Part shown: positions 1 through 8,145 of the stretch, piece by piece
How positions within the stretch are numbered: position 1 is the first letter of the stretch
How the letters are laid out: the number at the start of each line of letters is the position of its first letter
Assembly (NCBI RefSeq): GCF_037201965.1
Contig: NZ_CP147518.1
Location: 6,937,001-7,001,000, forward strand
Direction: 5' to 3'
Length of the DNA: 64,000 nt
Origin: Spirosoma sp. SC4-14
GTDB taxonomy: Bacteria > Bacteroidota > Bacteroidia > Cytophagales > Spirosomataceae
Position numbers and translations under genes: made by a program
The notes under the pieces: generated by a model
Told to the model about the DNA's origin: nothing
Database searches by the model: none
What the model saw: only the letters and a program-made list of their open reading frames with translations

Positions 1-108
1 AAAATTCAAAACACCAAACACACTGGCAATCAGCGACGTCAGCACAAAAGGCGTCAGAAAGCGACTCAGTGGTCTGGCAAAGGAGAGTAATCGAATGTAT
101 GTTTTCAT
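1..108 (-). CDS. ABC transporter permease/ATP-binding protein, MsbA-like (N-terminus only)
   Basis: Only the first 36 codons are present; the gene runs off the left edge. The reading frame is open from an ATG at 108 to the edge. It begins MKTYIRLLSFARPLSRF and then enters a hydrophobic stretch (FVLTSLIASVFGVLNF), which resembles the first membrane helix of Bacteroidota MsbA-type ABC exporters with a fused permease and ATPase. These flip lipid A-type or other lipids across the inner membrane. No ATPase motif is visible because the gene is cut, so the assignment rests on N-terminal similarity recalled from the family. It lies on the same strand as the glycosyltransferase at 244-1320 and downstream of it, separated by a large palindrome that may end the upstream transcript. 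Confidence 0.55.
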   Translation of the reverse strand, partial: MKTYIRLLSFARPLSRFLTPFVLTSLIASVFGVLNF

Positions 109-126
109 TGGTCATGCAAAGATACC

Positions 127-249
127 GTCTGAACCGGGATTTGTGGGATTTAGCTGACTGACTTTGATTTACTTCGCTTCAAAGAAGCGTTTTTCAAAAG
201 CAGGGAAATCAAAGTCAGTCAGCTAAATCCCACAAATCCCGGTTCAGAC
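127..249. repeat. perfect 44-bp inverted repeat with GTCTGAACC ends
   Basis: The left arm (127-170) and right arm (206-249) are exact reverse complements over 44 bases, separated by 35 bases that contain a smaller hairpin (CGCTTC/GAAGCG, 175-189). The outer ends read GTCTGAACC/GGTTCAGAC and the interior is built of GGGATTT and TGACT-like units. The right arm includes the last two Val codons and the TGA stop of the glycosyltransferase on the minus strand. It could act as a terminator, but the arm length and the sharp GTCTGAAC ends look more like a dispersed palindromic element that landed at the gene end. Confidence 0.9.
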
Positions 250-1320
250 AACTTCCTCATACACTTCCCAATACGCCTTGGCAGCATTCGACCAGCTAAA
301 TTCGGTAGCCCGTCTTTTCATTCGTTCGGCCCGCAATGGATTGTGGCCAAAATCATGTAATCCATCATGAATGATTTTAGCCATACTTTCTGGCTCGAAA
401 TTCTCAAAATAGTAGGCTTCTTTCCCACCAACCTCGGGCAAGCTCGTCAGGTTTGCCATAAAGACGGGTTTGCCAAATGTCATCGCTTCAACCACCGGCA
501 ACCCAAACCCTTCGGAAAGCGAGGGAAATAAAAACGCTTCGCAATGAGCATAGAGCCAACGTTTGGTCGCTTCGTCGACGGCTCCCGGCATTAACAACCG
601 GTTGGCAACACCCAGCTTTTGCGCCTGTTCGCGAATGTGCTGCGCATACGAATGGCCATCGGGTCCGGCCAGCACGAGCTGATAGTCAGGAAAGGCTTCG
701 AGTAGCGGGAGTAGTGTATGAACGTTTTTTTTGGGATGGATAACCCCCAGAAATAAGAAGAAAGGCGAATCAGCAATTGAATGGAGGAGCGAATCAGGCA
801 ATTCTATTGGGGCTTCGTTCAGATCAGCAGCGACACCATTATAAATCACCCGAATTGGTTTCGACGATGAAATACGGAGGTGTTCTTTTACTACCGATGC
901 CGTATAATCCGAAATGGTCGTTAAGGCCGATGCCCGGTCAGTTTTTTGCTGAAGGCGAGCCAGCTTCTGTGCTTTTTTCGTAGCCGAATAATCGGACCGT
1001 TCTAAAAAGTTGAGATCATGGATTGTCAGAACAAGTTGCGCCGAACCATTTAGCAAGGGAAATGGCAAATAAGAAGAATCCTGATGCAGACAATGCCAGA
1101 CATCGTAACGGCCAGCAATACCAAGTTTCCGCTGCCACGACGCTTCCACATACTTTACCGAATCGCCGAAAATGCCCGATTTCCCTTTCGGCACTAAAAA
1201 CGTGAGCTGCCACTGATTAGGACACTGCCGAACCAGTTCATGCCCCAGATGCAGGCAAACCTGTCCCAAACCACTGTTGAGATCACGTAATCGTTCGGTA
1301 TCGATAAAAAGAGAAGGCAT
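244..1320 (-). CDS. glycosyltransferase family 4 (GT-B fold)
   Basis: A 358-residue retaining GT-B glycosyltransferase, likely moving a sugar from a nucleotide-sugar donor onto an envelope polysaccharide or lipid. The C-terminal donor domain has FFLFLGVIHPKKN near residue 190 (the usual start of that domain), LVLAGPDG, and the E-x7-E region in SLSEGFGLPVVEAM near residue 270. The N-terminal acceptor domain has the HDLNFLERSDYS stretch common in mannosyl- and rhamnosyltransferase-like GT4 proteins. It starts at an ATG directly before PSLFIDTERLRDL. The acceptor cannot be told from sequence. The MsbA-like gene downstream and rfaE1 nearby fit an envelope role. The last codons and the stop lie inside the 44-bp palindrome. 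Confidence 0.88.
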   Translation of the reverse strand: MPSLFIDTERLRDLNSGLGQVCLHLGHELVRQCPNQWQLTFLVPKGKSGIFGDSVKYVEASWQRKLGIAGRYDVWHCLHQDSSYLPFPLLNGSAQLVLTIHDLNFLERSDYSATKKAQKLARLQQKTDRASALTTISDYTASVVKEHLRISSSKPIRVIYNGVAADLNEAPIELPDSLLHSIADSPFFLFLGVIHPKKNVHTLLPLLEAFPDYQLVLAGPDGHSYAQHIREQAQKLGVANRLLMPGAVDEATKRWLYAHCEAFLFPSLSEGFGLPVVEAMTFGKPVFMANLTSLPEVGGKEAYYFENFEPESMAKIIHDGLHDFGHNPLRAERMKRRATEFSWSNAAKAYWEVYEEVV

Positions 1321-1336
1321 TTGTTACATTGTGAAG

Positions 1337-1434
1337 AGTCATTAGGCATTTGTCATTGGAAATAGTGCTTTTGAAACGATTACCTGCCTACACAGAGAAA
1401 CCAATCACAACCAGCTAATGACCAATGACTAATT
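1337..1434. repeat. GTCATTN-heptamer inverted repeat
   Basis: In the divergent gap between the glycosyltransferase and hemE, the left side carries GTCATTA, GCATTT and GTCATTG in series (1338-1359). The right side carries the complementary TAATGACCAATGACTAATT (1416-1434). The arms pair imperfectly. The same heptamer vocabulary recurs near 27865 and 36010 in this window. Confidence 0.65.
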
Positions 1435-1474
1435 CCAACAATCAAAAGTAATCAGACGAATCGGAGTTGAAGCC

Positions 1475-1482
1475 TATCTTTG
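1475..1482 (+). promoter_or_regulatory. candidate -7 box (TATCTTTG) just before hemE
   Basis: TATCTTTG matches the Bacteroidota -7 consensus TAnnTTTG exactly and ends four bases before the hemE ATG. If used, transcription would start at or very near the start codon, giving a leaderless or almost leaderless mRNA. No clear TTTG -33 box is seen at the usual 19-23 base spacing, so this is tentative. Confidence 0.35.
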
Positions 1483-1486
1483 CAGT

Positions 1487-2521
1487 ATGACTTTGAAAAA
1501 TGATTTATTTCTCCGCACTGCACGCGGAGAACTGACCGAACGTGTTCCGGTCTGGATGATGCGGCAGGCAGGTCGCGTGCTCCCCGAATACCGGGCTGTT
1601 CGGGAGCAGGCTGGAAGTTTTATCACGCTGGCCAAAACGCCAGAACTAGCCGCTGAAGTAACCATTCAGCCAGTCGATGCCTTCGATGTTGATGCTGCCA
1701 TCATTTTCTCCGATATTCTGGTGGTGCCAGAAGCAATGGGCCTTCCCTACGAAATGGTCGAAAGTCGTGGTCCCGTTTTCCCTGATACGGTTCGAACAAT
1801 GAACGATCTGAAACGATTACGGGTAGCCGATGCAGAAAGCGATCTGGGCTATGTGCTCGATGCCATCAAACTGACTAAAAAAGAACTGAACAACCGGGTA
1901 CCGCTGATTGGTTTTGCCGGAGCACCGTTCACTATTTTTTGTTACATGACCGAAGGCAAAGGTTCCAAAACATTTTCGGTTGCCAAGAAGCTCTTATATA
2001 CTGATCCTGACTTTGCCCACGCGCTGCTTCAGCAGATCACCGACAGCACCATTGCTTACCTACAGGCACAGATTCGGGCCGGGGCCGATGTCATACAGAT
2101 TTTCGATTCATGGGCGGGCATTCTTTCCCCCGAACAATATCGGACGTTCTCGTTGCCCTACATCAAACAAATCTGCGACCTCGTTACGGGGCTACCCGAA
2201 CGCACCGTTCCCATCACCGTTTTTGCCAAAGGAGCCTATTTTGCCCGGCACGAAATTGGCCAGTTGAGTTGCGATGTAGTTGGACTGGATTGGAACATGG
2301 ACCCCCACGAATCGCGGCAATTAATTCCCGACCGCGTGTTGCAGGGAAATTTAGACCCGTGTGTACTTTATGCTGATTTTGCCCAAATCAGAGCTGAAGT
2401 CAAACGTATGCTGAGTGCCTTTGGGCATCAACATTATATTGCCAATCTGGGGCATGGTATTTATCCCGACACCGACCGCGATAAAGCACGGTGTTTCGTC
2501 GATGCTGTGAAAGAAATGTAG
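1487..2521 (+). CDS. hemE: uroporphyrinogen decarboxylase
   Basis: HemE decarboxylates the four acetate side chains of uroporphyrinogen III to give coproporphyrinogen III in cytosolic haem synthesis. At 344 residues it has normal family length. The signature MMRQAGRVLPEYR is near residue 25 with its substrate-binding Arg, followed by IIFSDILVVPEAMG carrying the catalytic-site Asp near residue 75. The second signature, GFAGAPFTIFCYMTEG, is near residue 145. The C-terminus has LGHGIYPDTD, typical of the family. It is a single gene, divergent from the glycosyltransferase and convergent with rfaE1, with no other haem genes beside it. Confidence 0.97.
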   Translation: MTLKNDLFLRTARGELTERVPVWMMRQAGRVLPEYRAVREQAGSFITLAKTPELAAEVTIQPVDAFDVDAAIIFSDILVVPEAMGLPYEMVESRGPVFPDTVRTMNDLKRLRVADAESDLGYVLDAIKLTKKELNNRVPLIGFAGAPFTIFCYMTEGKGSKTFSVAKKLLYTDPDFAHALLQQITDSTIAYLQAQIRAGADVIQIFDSWAGILSPEQYRTFSLPYIKQICDLVTGLPERTVPITVFAKGAYFARHEIGQLSCDVVGLDWNMDPHESRQLIPDRVLQGNLDPCVLYADFAQIRAEVKRMLSAFGHQHYIANLGHGIYPDTDRDKARCFVDAVKEM

Positions 2522-2527
2522 TCTTAT

Positions 2528-2571
2528 CCGTAAGCCGTAGCCAGAAAAGTGATTCAGTCTGCGGCTTACGG
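2528..2571. terminator. bidirectional hairpin between hemE and rfaE1
   Basis: CCGTAAGCCG (2528-2537) pairs perfectly with CGGCTTACGG (2562-2571) over a loop of 24 bases. It fills the 55-base gap between two convergent stop codons, where a shared terminator is expected. There is no strong T-run on either side. Confidence 0.6.
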
Positions 2572-2576
2572 GCGCT

Positions 2577-3572
2577 TCACAAATTCTCCCTGGCTTCTTG
2601 TTTCAACTGGCTTTTATCAATTGGCACAACACCAACCGACTCACAAACCAGCCCTCCACCCAGATTCGATAAACCGGCAATAACACGCGGAGATTGTTTT
2701 AGGGCAATGCAACAGGCCGCAATACTAACCACCGTATCGCCCGCTCCCGACACATCGGCAATTGTGCGAACATGCGCAGGCAGTTTGTGTTTTTCGCCAT
2801 TGAAGTCAATAAAAACACCCCGCTCCGAAAGCGTAATCAAAGCTCCTTTCAAATTAAGTTGCTGCTTAAGATGATCAACCGCTTCGTTAAACTCCGCAGG
2901 CTTATCGACATCAAAATCCAGCTTAAGTCCCTCTCGCAGCTCTTTCAGATTGGGTTTAAAAAGCGTGGTATTCTGATACGACAGAAAGTTTCGTTTTTTA
3001 GGATCTACCACCGTCGGAACGCCCTGTTCATTAGCAAAATCGGTGATTTCGGCGATAGCTTCTTTGCTCAGAACACCTTTGTCATAATCTTCAAAAATCA
3101 GGACATGGCAGGTCGGAATCAGTTCTTTTGCCTTGGCCACCAACTGTTCCCGTTCGGTCGCCGTAATGTATTTATCGGTTTCGGTATCGACCCGTACAAC
3201 CTGTTGCGAACCTGCAATGATTCGCTCCTTAATGGTAGTCATGCGATCGTTGCTCCGAATCAGTCCATCGCAATTTAAGCTACGCTCGCCCAGTTCTGCA
3301 ACGAGTTTATCGCCGGGCTCATCGGTACCAATTACCGAACAGATAATTGCTTCGGCCCCCAGAGCCTGCACATTCAACAACACATTGCCAGCTCCCCCCA
3401 ATCGCAACTCCCGTCGCTGGACCGTCACAACCGGAACGGGGGCTTCGGGCGAAATACGCTCCACACGGCCCCAGACGTAGGAATCGAGCATTACATCGCC
3501 AATAATCAGAACACGTAGTTTGTCGAATTGATCAAACAACTCGTCAATTGTCATATCCAGAACCGGATTCAT
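2577..3572 (-). CDS. rfaE1: D-glycero-beta-D-manno-heptose-7-phosphate kinase (RfaE1/HldA type)
   Basis: A PfkB-family (ribokinase-like) kinase of 331 residues. It phosphorylates heptose 7-phosphate at C1 for the ADP-heptose used in lipopolysaccharide core. Visible motifs are LRVLIIGDVMLDSYVWGRVERISPEAPVPVV near the N-terminus (shown here as LIIGDVMLDSY and RISPEAPVPVV), LGGAGNV near residue 57, and the anion-hole/catalytic motif DVSGAGDTVVS near residue 270. The nucleotidyltransferase half (RfaE2) found in enterobacterial HldE is absent, so this is the stand-alone kinase form. It starts at an ATG; a second Met six codons in is an alternative. It converges on hemE. Confidence 0.92.
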   Translation of the reverse strand: MNPVLDMTIDELFDQFDKLRVLIIGDVMLDSYVWGRVERISPEAPVPVVTVQRRELRLGGAGNVLLNVQALGAEAIICSVIGTDEPGDKLVAELGERSLNCDGLIRSNDRMTTIKERIIAGSQQVVRVDTETDKYITATEREQLVAKAKELIPTCHVLIFEDYDKGVLSKEAIAEITDFANEQGVPTVVDPKKRNFLSYQNTTLFKPNLKELREGLKLDFDVDKPAEFNEAVDHLKQQLNLKGALITLSERGVFIDFNGEKHKLPAHVRTIADVSGAGDTVVSIAACCIALKQSPRVIAGLSNLGGGLVCESVGVVPIDKSQLKQEARENL

Positions 3573-3724
3573 AGGGGCACAGAACTAGTTTAAAATGCAA
3601 AGAAACAAAAATCACTCCTGCTTTTTGAGGGGAGCCAGGTAGTTTGAGGAAGCGGGAATTTAGCCAATCTATCATCTTGTAGAAACAAAGCGTATATTTA
3701 GGCTCTAACAAATATACATTTGCT

Positions 3725-4576
3725 ATGAAAAAGTATATTTTATCTAGTAACTTAATTGGCTTGTCGTTTCTGGCATCGGCTTATCTGTTTGCTTACCCAG
3801 CCAGCAGTCCTCAGCGATCAATACCCAACGTAGAGCAAGGTGGCGTGGTCCGGTGGGCGGGCGATTGCGTACGCTGTAGCATGGGCAATAAACATTGGCG
3901 TGCGCTCGATGGCAATTGCTACTTCCCAGTCGATATGGCCAAGTCCATCGGTGTTTACCCTGTATATCGCTGGAACAAACAGGGCCATCGGCAGAAACGG
4001 TATATCGATGTTGTTAAGCGGGAATTTATTCGAGAGGATTTTAAAGATTTCCCCAAAACGGAATACGTAGATGTTTCGCCCAGAAACATTGCGCGGGTTC
4101 GGCGCGAACAAAGTCAGGTAATGCCACTTTTTCGGCGAGAAACCAAAGCTGATTTCGACTTACCCTTAGGAGCGCCCGCCAGTTCGATGCCTAAAGCTGA
4201 AAACAATTTTGGCGCTTTCCGAACTTTCAATGGCAAGCCTCGCAATCGGCATACCGGCGTCGATTATCCGATTGCTGAAGGGCAGCCCGTTTTAAGTCTG
4301 GCTCCGGGTCGGGTGGTACTGGTAGGCGATCATTTTTTTGGTGGCAAGTCGGTTTACGTCGATCATGGCGATGGGTTGGTGGCCATGTATCTGCACTTAA
4401 ATTCTTTTGCTGTTGTCAAAGGAGACCGGGTAAAAAAAGGCCAGAAACTGGGCGAAGTAGGTGCCACCGGACGTGCCACCGGACCGCACCTGCATTTAGG
4501 CGTGCGCTGGCACAATTCCCGGATCGACCCATCTGCCTTATTGGCTGCACCAGGTTCGCTTCCTCAACTCCAGTAG
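3725..4576 (+). CDS. secreted M23 family metallopeptidase (LytM domain)
   Basis: A likely cell-wall endopeptidase or LytM-type regulator of 283 residues acting in the periplasm. The N-terminus has a signal peptide (lysine-charged start, hydrophobic core to about residue 24). The C-terminal third is an M23 domain with the zinc-ligand pattern HTGVDYP near residue 178, then YLHLNSF, and the HLHLGVRWH motif near residue 258, so both active-site His signatures are intact. Before it lies about 110 residues with a Cys-containing stretch (WAGDCVRCSMGN) that I do not recognise. TACATTTG, a good -7 match, ends two bases before the ATG. A strong hairpin follows. Substrate is inferred to be peptidoglycan peptides. 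Confidence 0.88.
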   Translation: MKKYILSSNLIGLSFLASAYLFAYPASSPQRSIPNVEQGGVVRWAGDCVRCSMGNKHWRALDGNCYFPVDMAKSIGVYPVYRWNKQGHRQKRYIDVVKREFIREDFKDFPKTEYVDVSPRNIARVRREQSQVMPLFRRETKADFDLPLGAPASSMPKAENNFGAFRTFNGKPRNRHTGVDYPIAEGQPVLSLAPGRVVLVGDHFFGGKSVYVDHGDGLVAMYLHLNSFAVVKGDRVKKGQKLGEVGATGRATGPHLHLGVRWHNSRIDPSALLAAPGSLPQLQ

Positions 4577-4592
4577 ATTGTCGTTGTTAGAA

Positions 4593-4646
4593 AAACCTTA
4601 GCAGGATTATTTCAGTAGTATACAGGAAATAATTCTGCTAAGGTTT
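4593..4646 (+). terminator. hairpin terminator after the M23 peptidase gene
   Basis: A 21-bp stem (4593-4613 with 4626-4646) broken only by one G-T pair, with a 12-base loop, begins 17 bases after the stop codon. It lacks a long T-run but is the strongest structure in the gap. Confidence 0.75.
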
Positions 4647-4749
4647 ATTAAGAAATAAACGCATCAGCAATCTTTACGGTGCGGAAACTGGAAGGCAAGA
4701 TTTGCCCCTCACTGACCGATTATAACAGGCTTCCTCAAACTTATACCGT

Positions 4750-6228
4750 ATGTATTTTCTTGGCTTCGACCTGGGTAGCTCGTCTGTTAAGGCGTGTTTA
4801 GTAAATGCCGAAAGCGGCATCGCCGTTGCATCTGCCTACTTTCCTGAAACCGAAATGGCTATTGATGCACCAGAGGCCGGTTTTGCCGAACAACACCCCA
4901 ATAGTTGGTGGCAAAATGCCTGTCTGGCCAGCAAGGCTGTTCTGGCCAAAGCCGAGGTTAAAGCGGAGGCTGTAAAAGCCATTGGAATTTCCTATCAGAT
5001 GCACGGCCTGGTTGTTGTCGACAAGGATTTTACGGTACTTCGTCCATCCATTATTTGGTGCGATAGCCGAGCTGTTCCGTTCGGCAATCGGGCATTCAAC
5101 GATCTTGGTCATGATTATACACTTCACCACCTGCTCAACTCACCGGGTAATTTCACGGCTGCCAAACTTGCCTGGGTAAAAGCCAACGAACCGAACATCT
5201 ACGCCCAGGTAGATAAGTTTATGCTTCCTGGCGATTATCTGGCCGCCCGAATGACTGGCAACATTGCAACAACGGCATCGGGTTTGTCGGAAGGGGCTTT
5301 CTGGGACTTTCAGGCCAATGAGCCCGCACAGTTTTTGCTCGATTATTTCGGATTTGATAGCCGTTTAATCCCTACCCTTAAGCCAACCTTTGCTCCTCAG
5401 GGAGAATTAACCTCCATAGCTGCGGCAGAACTTGGGTTAGCAGCCGGAACACCGGTTACCTACCGCGCTGGCGACCAGCCCAACAATGCATTATCGCTCA
5501 ATGTGCTCGAACCGGGCCAAATTGCGGCCACAGCCGGAACCTCTGGCGTTGTGTATGGCGTCAGCGATCAGGCAAGTTACGATCCAAAATCGCGCGTGAA
5601 CACGTTCCTGCACGTAAGCCATACAGCCGAAAACCCGCGCTATGGTGTTTTGATGTGTGTGAACGGCACCGGCATCCTAAACAGTTGGCTACGCAATCAG
5701 GTTCTGCGCCGATCAATCAACTACGATCAAATGAACGTACTGGCTCATGAGGCTCCCATTGGTGCCGACGGTCTTGTATGCCTTCCTTTTGGCAACGGCG
5801 CCGAACGGATTCTCGAAAATGCCGATCTGGGTGCTTCTTTTCACAACCTACAATTGACCCGTCATGGCTTACCTCACTTAATTCGAGCCGCCCAGGAAGG
5901 AATTGTTTTTGCTTTATATTACGGTATCCAGATCATGAAAAGCGTAGGCGTGGGTCTGCAAACGATTCGGGCGGGCGAAGCCAATATGTTCCTTAGTCCG
6001 CTCTTCCGCGATACGCTGGCGAACTTAACCGGTGCCGCCATTGAGTTGTATAATACCGACGGGGCGCAGGGTGCGGCTCGCGGTGCTGGTTTGGGCTTAG
6101 GCTATTACAAAACACCTGCCGAAGCCTTCGCAGGCTTAAATGTAGTGCGGACCATCGAACCCGACATGCGCGCTCAGGAAGCCTATCGAGAAGCCTACGG
6201 ACGCTGGTTAAAACTAATGACCGATTAG
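4750..6228 (+). CDS. xylB: xylulokinase (FGGY family carbohydrate kinase)
   Basis: A 492-residue FGGY kinase that probably converts D-xylulose to xylulose 5-phosphate in the cytosol, feeding the pentose phosphate pathway. The N-terminal phosphate-binding motif GFDLGSSSVKACLV (residues 5-18) and the substrate-pocket MHGLV near residue 82 are xylulokinase-like. The likely catalytic Asp is Asp242 in YRAGDQPNNAL, and the C-terminal ATP-binding region has IRAGEANMFLSPLFRDTLANL (near residue 415) and GAARGAGLGLG. Length is normal. xylA and xylose transport are not in the window, so the sugar is inferred from family resemblance. A stand-alone unit between a terminator and a decayed toxin-antitoxin locus. 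Confidence 0.85.
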   Translation: MYFLGFDLGSSSVKACLVNAESGIAVASAYFPETEMAIDAPEAGFAEQHPNSWWQNACLASKAVLAKAEVKAEAVKAIGISYQMHGLVVVDKDFTVLRPSIIWCDSRAVPFGNRAFNDLGHDYTLHHLLNSPGNFTAAKLAWVKANEPNIYAQVDKFMLPGDYLAARMTGNIATTASGLSEGAFWDFQANEPAQFLLDYFGFDSRLIPTLKPTFAPQGELTSIAAAELGLAAGTPVTYRAGDQPNNALSLNVLEPGQIAATAGTSGVVYGVSDQASYDPKSRVNTFLHVSHTAENPRYGVLMCVNGTGILNSWLRNQVLRRSINYDQMNVLAHEAPIGADGLVCLPFGNGAERILENADLGASFHNLQLTRHGLPHLIRAAQEGIVFALYYGIQIMKSVGVGLQTIRAGEANMFLSPLFRDTLANLTGAAIELYNTDGAQGAARGAGLGLGYYKTPAEAFAGLNVVRTIEPDMRAQEAYREAYGRWLKLMTD

Positions 6229-6265
6229 TCCATTTTCGCTAACTTATATAAAACTATACCACAAC

Positions 6266-6471
6266 GTGGTCGATTATCGTCAAATTATCACTCTCGAACC
6301 CGAAAAGCTAGGGTGAAAACCAGGTATTCGTGGCATGCTTATCACGGTTGGCGACGTTCTTGGCTGGTTAGCATCTGGCATGACAATCAATGAGATAGCT
6401 AGTGATTTTCCTAACGCCCGAAGGTACTTGCTTTTGTAGCAGCCAAAGAAAATAACCTGATAGGATCATGA
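6266..6471 (+). pseudogene. decayed DUF433 antitoxin
   Basis: Translation from GTG gives VDYRQIITLEPEKLG, then an in-frame TGA where the family has Gly, then KPGIRGMLITVGDVLGWLAS and GMTINEIASDFPN. That is the DUF433 pattern (family form EPGKRGGKPCIRGMRITV). After DFPN the match moves to another frame (VLAFVAAKENNLIGS, ending at TGA 6469-6471), so there is also an indel. Two lesions in about 65 codons make it non-functional unless recoded. DUF433 proteins are usually small antitoxin-like proteins paired with DUF5615 PIN-like proteins, and the next fragment is exactly that. Confidence 0.8.
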
Positions 6472-6795
6472 AGCTTCTGCTCGATCAGAACATCTCTTTT
6501 CGAATCGTAAAAAGCTAAAATGCCATTTCTCAATCGTTGAAGGAGTTCGCGAATGTAGTCTATATACGAACGAACTGAGGATTTTGTCGCCAAAAATGCG
6601 ACACGATCATCACTTTCGATGAAGATCTGTACAATTTAACCACGCCACCTAAAATAATCTGGCTGAAAACAGGCGACCTATCGAACGACCAAATCGTAGA
6701 GGTACTGGTTTGCTTTAAAGCTAACATTGGCTATTTTTTTCTACTGATGAAAGCTGTTCAGCGATCTATCAAAGTAGCACTGTCAATTTATAACC
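6468..6795 (+). pseudogene. decayed DUF5615 PIN-like toxin
   Basis: The ATG overlaps the antitoxin stop in an ATGA, the usual arrangement of this pair. The frame reads MKLLLDQNISFRIVKS, TAA, further residues, TGA, and then in the same frame CDTIITFDEDLYNLT and PPKIIWLKTGDLSNDQIVEVL. These are the characteristic DUF5615 N-terminal (LLLDQNLSFR) and C-terminal (PPKIIWLRTG) motifs. The middle of the domain, normally a VRELGL...ASDEIWEYA region, is shortened and unrecognisable. Two stops and an internal deletion indicate decay. The 3' limit is uncertain; weak similarity may reach SIYN near 6790. Confidence 0.78.
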
Positions 6796-6802
6796 TGCCC
6801 TC

Positions 6803-7261
6803 ATGCACCCTATTTTCGCTAAACTCAATTACAAAACACAACCCGAAATTGCGGTTGTCAATGCACCCGAAGAGTTCGGAGCCGTTGTCAATTCGATGCG
6901 TCCGCTAACCAGCATCGTTACCGATCTGGATCAAATCCAGCAAGGTCAGTTCATGATTGCGTTCGTGAAAACCCAGCAGGAAGTTGATGCCATAAGCACA
7001 AAGGCGGCACAAAAACTACAGGGCGATGGTATTTTGTGGCTCGCTTACCCAAAAGGTAGCTCGAAGAAATACCGCTGCGATTTTAACCGCGACACAGGCT
7101 GGGCCGTATTAGGCCAATTGGGTTTTGAGAGCGTTCGGATGGTAGCCATCGACAACGACTGGAGTGCTATCCGCTTCCGACGGACCGAATATGTCAAAAA
7201 AATGACGCGTCAGGAAAAGCACGCGATTAGTGAAGCTGGGAAAGAAAAAACGAAACAGTAA
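6803..7261 (+). CDS. conserved hypothetical protein, DUF3052-like
   Basis: A 152-residue soluble protein with no signal peptide or membrane segment. It has two parts: an N-terminal region ending in an aspartate/glutamine-rich segment, and a segment LWLAYPKGSSKKYRCDFNRD followed by LGQLGFESVRMVAIDNDWSAIRFRR (quoted in part: GFESVRMVAIDNDWSAIRF). The pattern of a short Rossmann-like protein ending in 'DxxWSxxxFxRR' resembles DUF3052 proteins, which have no assigned function. The C-terminus is lysine-rich. It follows the decayed toxin with only a few bases between and precedes a lipoprotein gene. The domain name is from memory and should be confirmed. Confidence 0.7.
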   Translation: MHPIFAKLNYKTQPEIAVVNAPEEFGAVVNSMRPLTSIVTDLDQIQQGQFMIAFVKTQQEVDAISTKAAQKLQGDGILWLAYPKGSSKKYRCDFNRDTGWAVLGQLGFESVRMVAIDNDWSAIRFRRTEYVKKMTRQEKHAISEAGKEKTKQ

Positions 7262-7330
7262 ATAGTACTCATGTTTTCATTTCTAGGTTAGAATTTATAA
7301 AATGCACCTAAATAATTTCTAAAAACCGCT

Positions 7331-8083
7331 ATGAGAACTGTCTATCTACTTGGGGTAAGCTTTCTTTTGTTAACAAGTTGTACGCGTAATGTTCAGGTAG
7401 TCACGCTTCGGGGAAATAACGTGAAGCCTACCGACACAGGTTTGATTTTAGACAACGATACACTAACGCTTCGATATACATTTACCAGCGAGCGTGGACG
7501 CATTCACTTTTCAATAACCAACAAATTAAACCAGCCCCTCTATGTCGACTGGAAACGGTCGTCGCTGATTGTTGGTCAGGATAAAGTTGATTACTGGCGC
7601 GATGTGTCAGGCATTGAGTTGACGTCCTATAACAGCCGCTATGGTCGCTACTCCATTGGTAGAGCGGTCGGCACCGTTTCTAAAGATGAGCAGGTCACCT
7701 TTATTCCGCCCAAAACCAAAATCGACAAACAGCAATTTGTAGTATTGCCCACCGGCAATTTACACCTGTCTGGCACACCAGAAGTTATTCAGGAAAAGCC
7801 AAAGTGGAATCCTGAACGCAAAAAACCAGTCAACATCCATACCTTTATGTACGGCGATGAAAAAAGTCCACTATCGTTCCGTAACTATATTACGCTATCG
7901 ACGGACAAGGATTTTAAAACGGAATTCCATATCGATACCCAATTTTGGGCTTCGGACGTAAAAGTTATGCCCTATAACCAACTTATTTCTGGGCCGGTTC
8001 AGCTATCAGATGGAAGCTATTCCAGATCGATTGTCTTCGATAAACCCGACGCGTTTTATGTGCCATTGCCAACACAACAGTAA
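7331..8083 (+). CDS. hypothetical lipoprotein
   Basis: A 250-residue protein with a lipoprotein signal peptide: hydrophobic LGVSFLLLTSC with the lipobox Cys at residue 17. The mature part is beta-rich and includes LRYTFTSERGRIHFSITNKL and NQPLYVDWKRSSLIV, which reads like an immunoglobulin-like beta-sandwich. It has no catalytic motif I recognise. It is probably attached to the inner or outer membrane facing the periplasm. It sits 69 bases after the DUF3052-like gene and ahead of the NTF2-like gene, all on the plus strand. Confidence 0.75.
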   Translation: MRTVYLLGVSFLLLTSCTRNVQVVTLRGNNVKPTDTGLILDNDTLTLRYTFTSERGRIHFSITNKLNQPLYVDWKRSSLIVGQDKVDYWRDVSGIELTSYNSRYGRYSIGRAVGTVSKDEQVTFIPPKTKIDKQQFVVLPTGNLHLSGTPEVIQEKPKWNPERKKPVNIHTFMYGDEKSPLSFRNYITLSTDKDFKTEFHIDTQFWASDVKVMPYNQLISGPVQLSDGSYSRSIVFDKPDAFYVPLPTQQ

Positions 8084-8145
8084 AGGTCAGGCCGAATGAA
8101 CGTTAGGAACTAATGTCAAATCCGTATATTTCGTCAACGAAACCA

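Noticed and set aside
2772..3278. Plus-strand open frame of 168 codons opposite rfaE1
   Set aside because: Mirror of a well-supported kinase gene; GC-skewed codon use produces long antisense frames across this genome.
6411..6593. Minus-strand open frame opposite the decayed toxin-antitoxin locus
   Set aside because: It is antisense to the DUF433/DUF5615 remnants, whose motifs are clear on the plus strand, and its product has no recognisable features.
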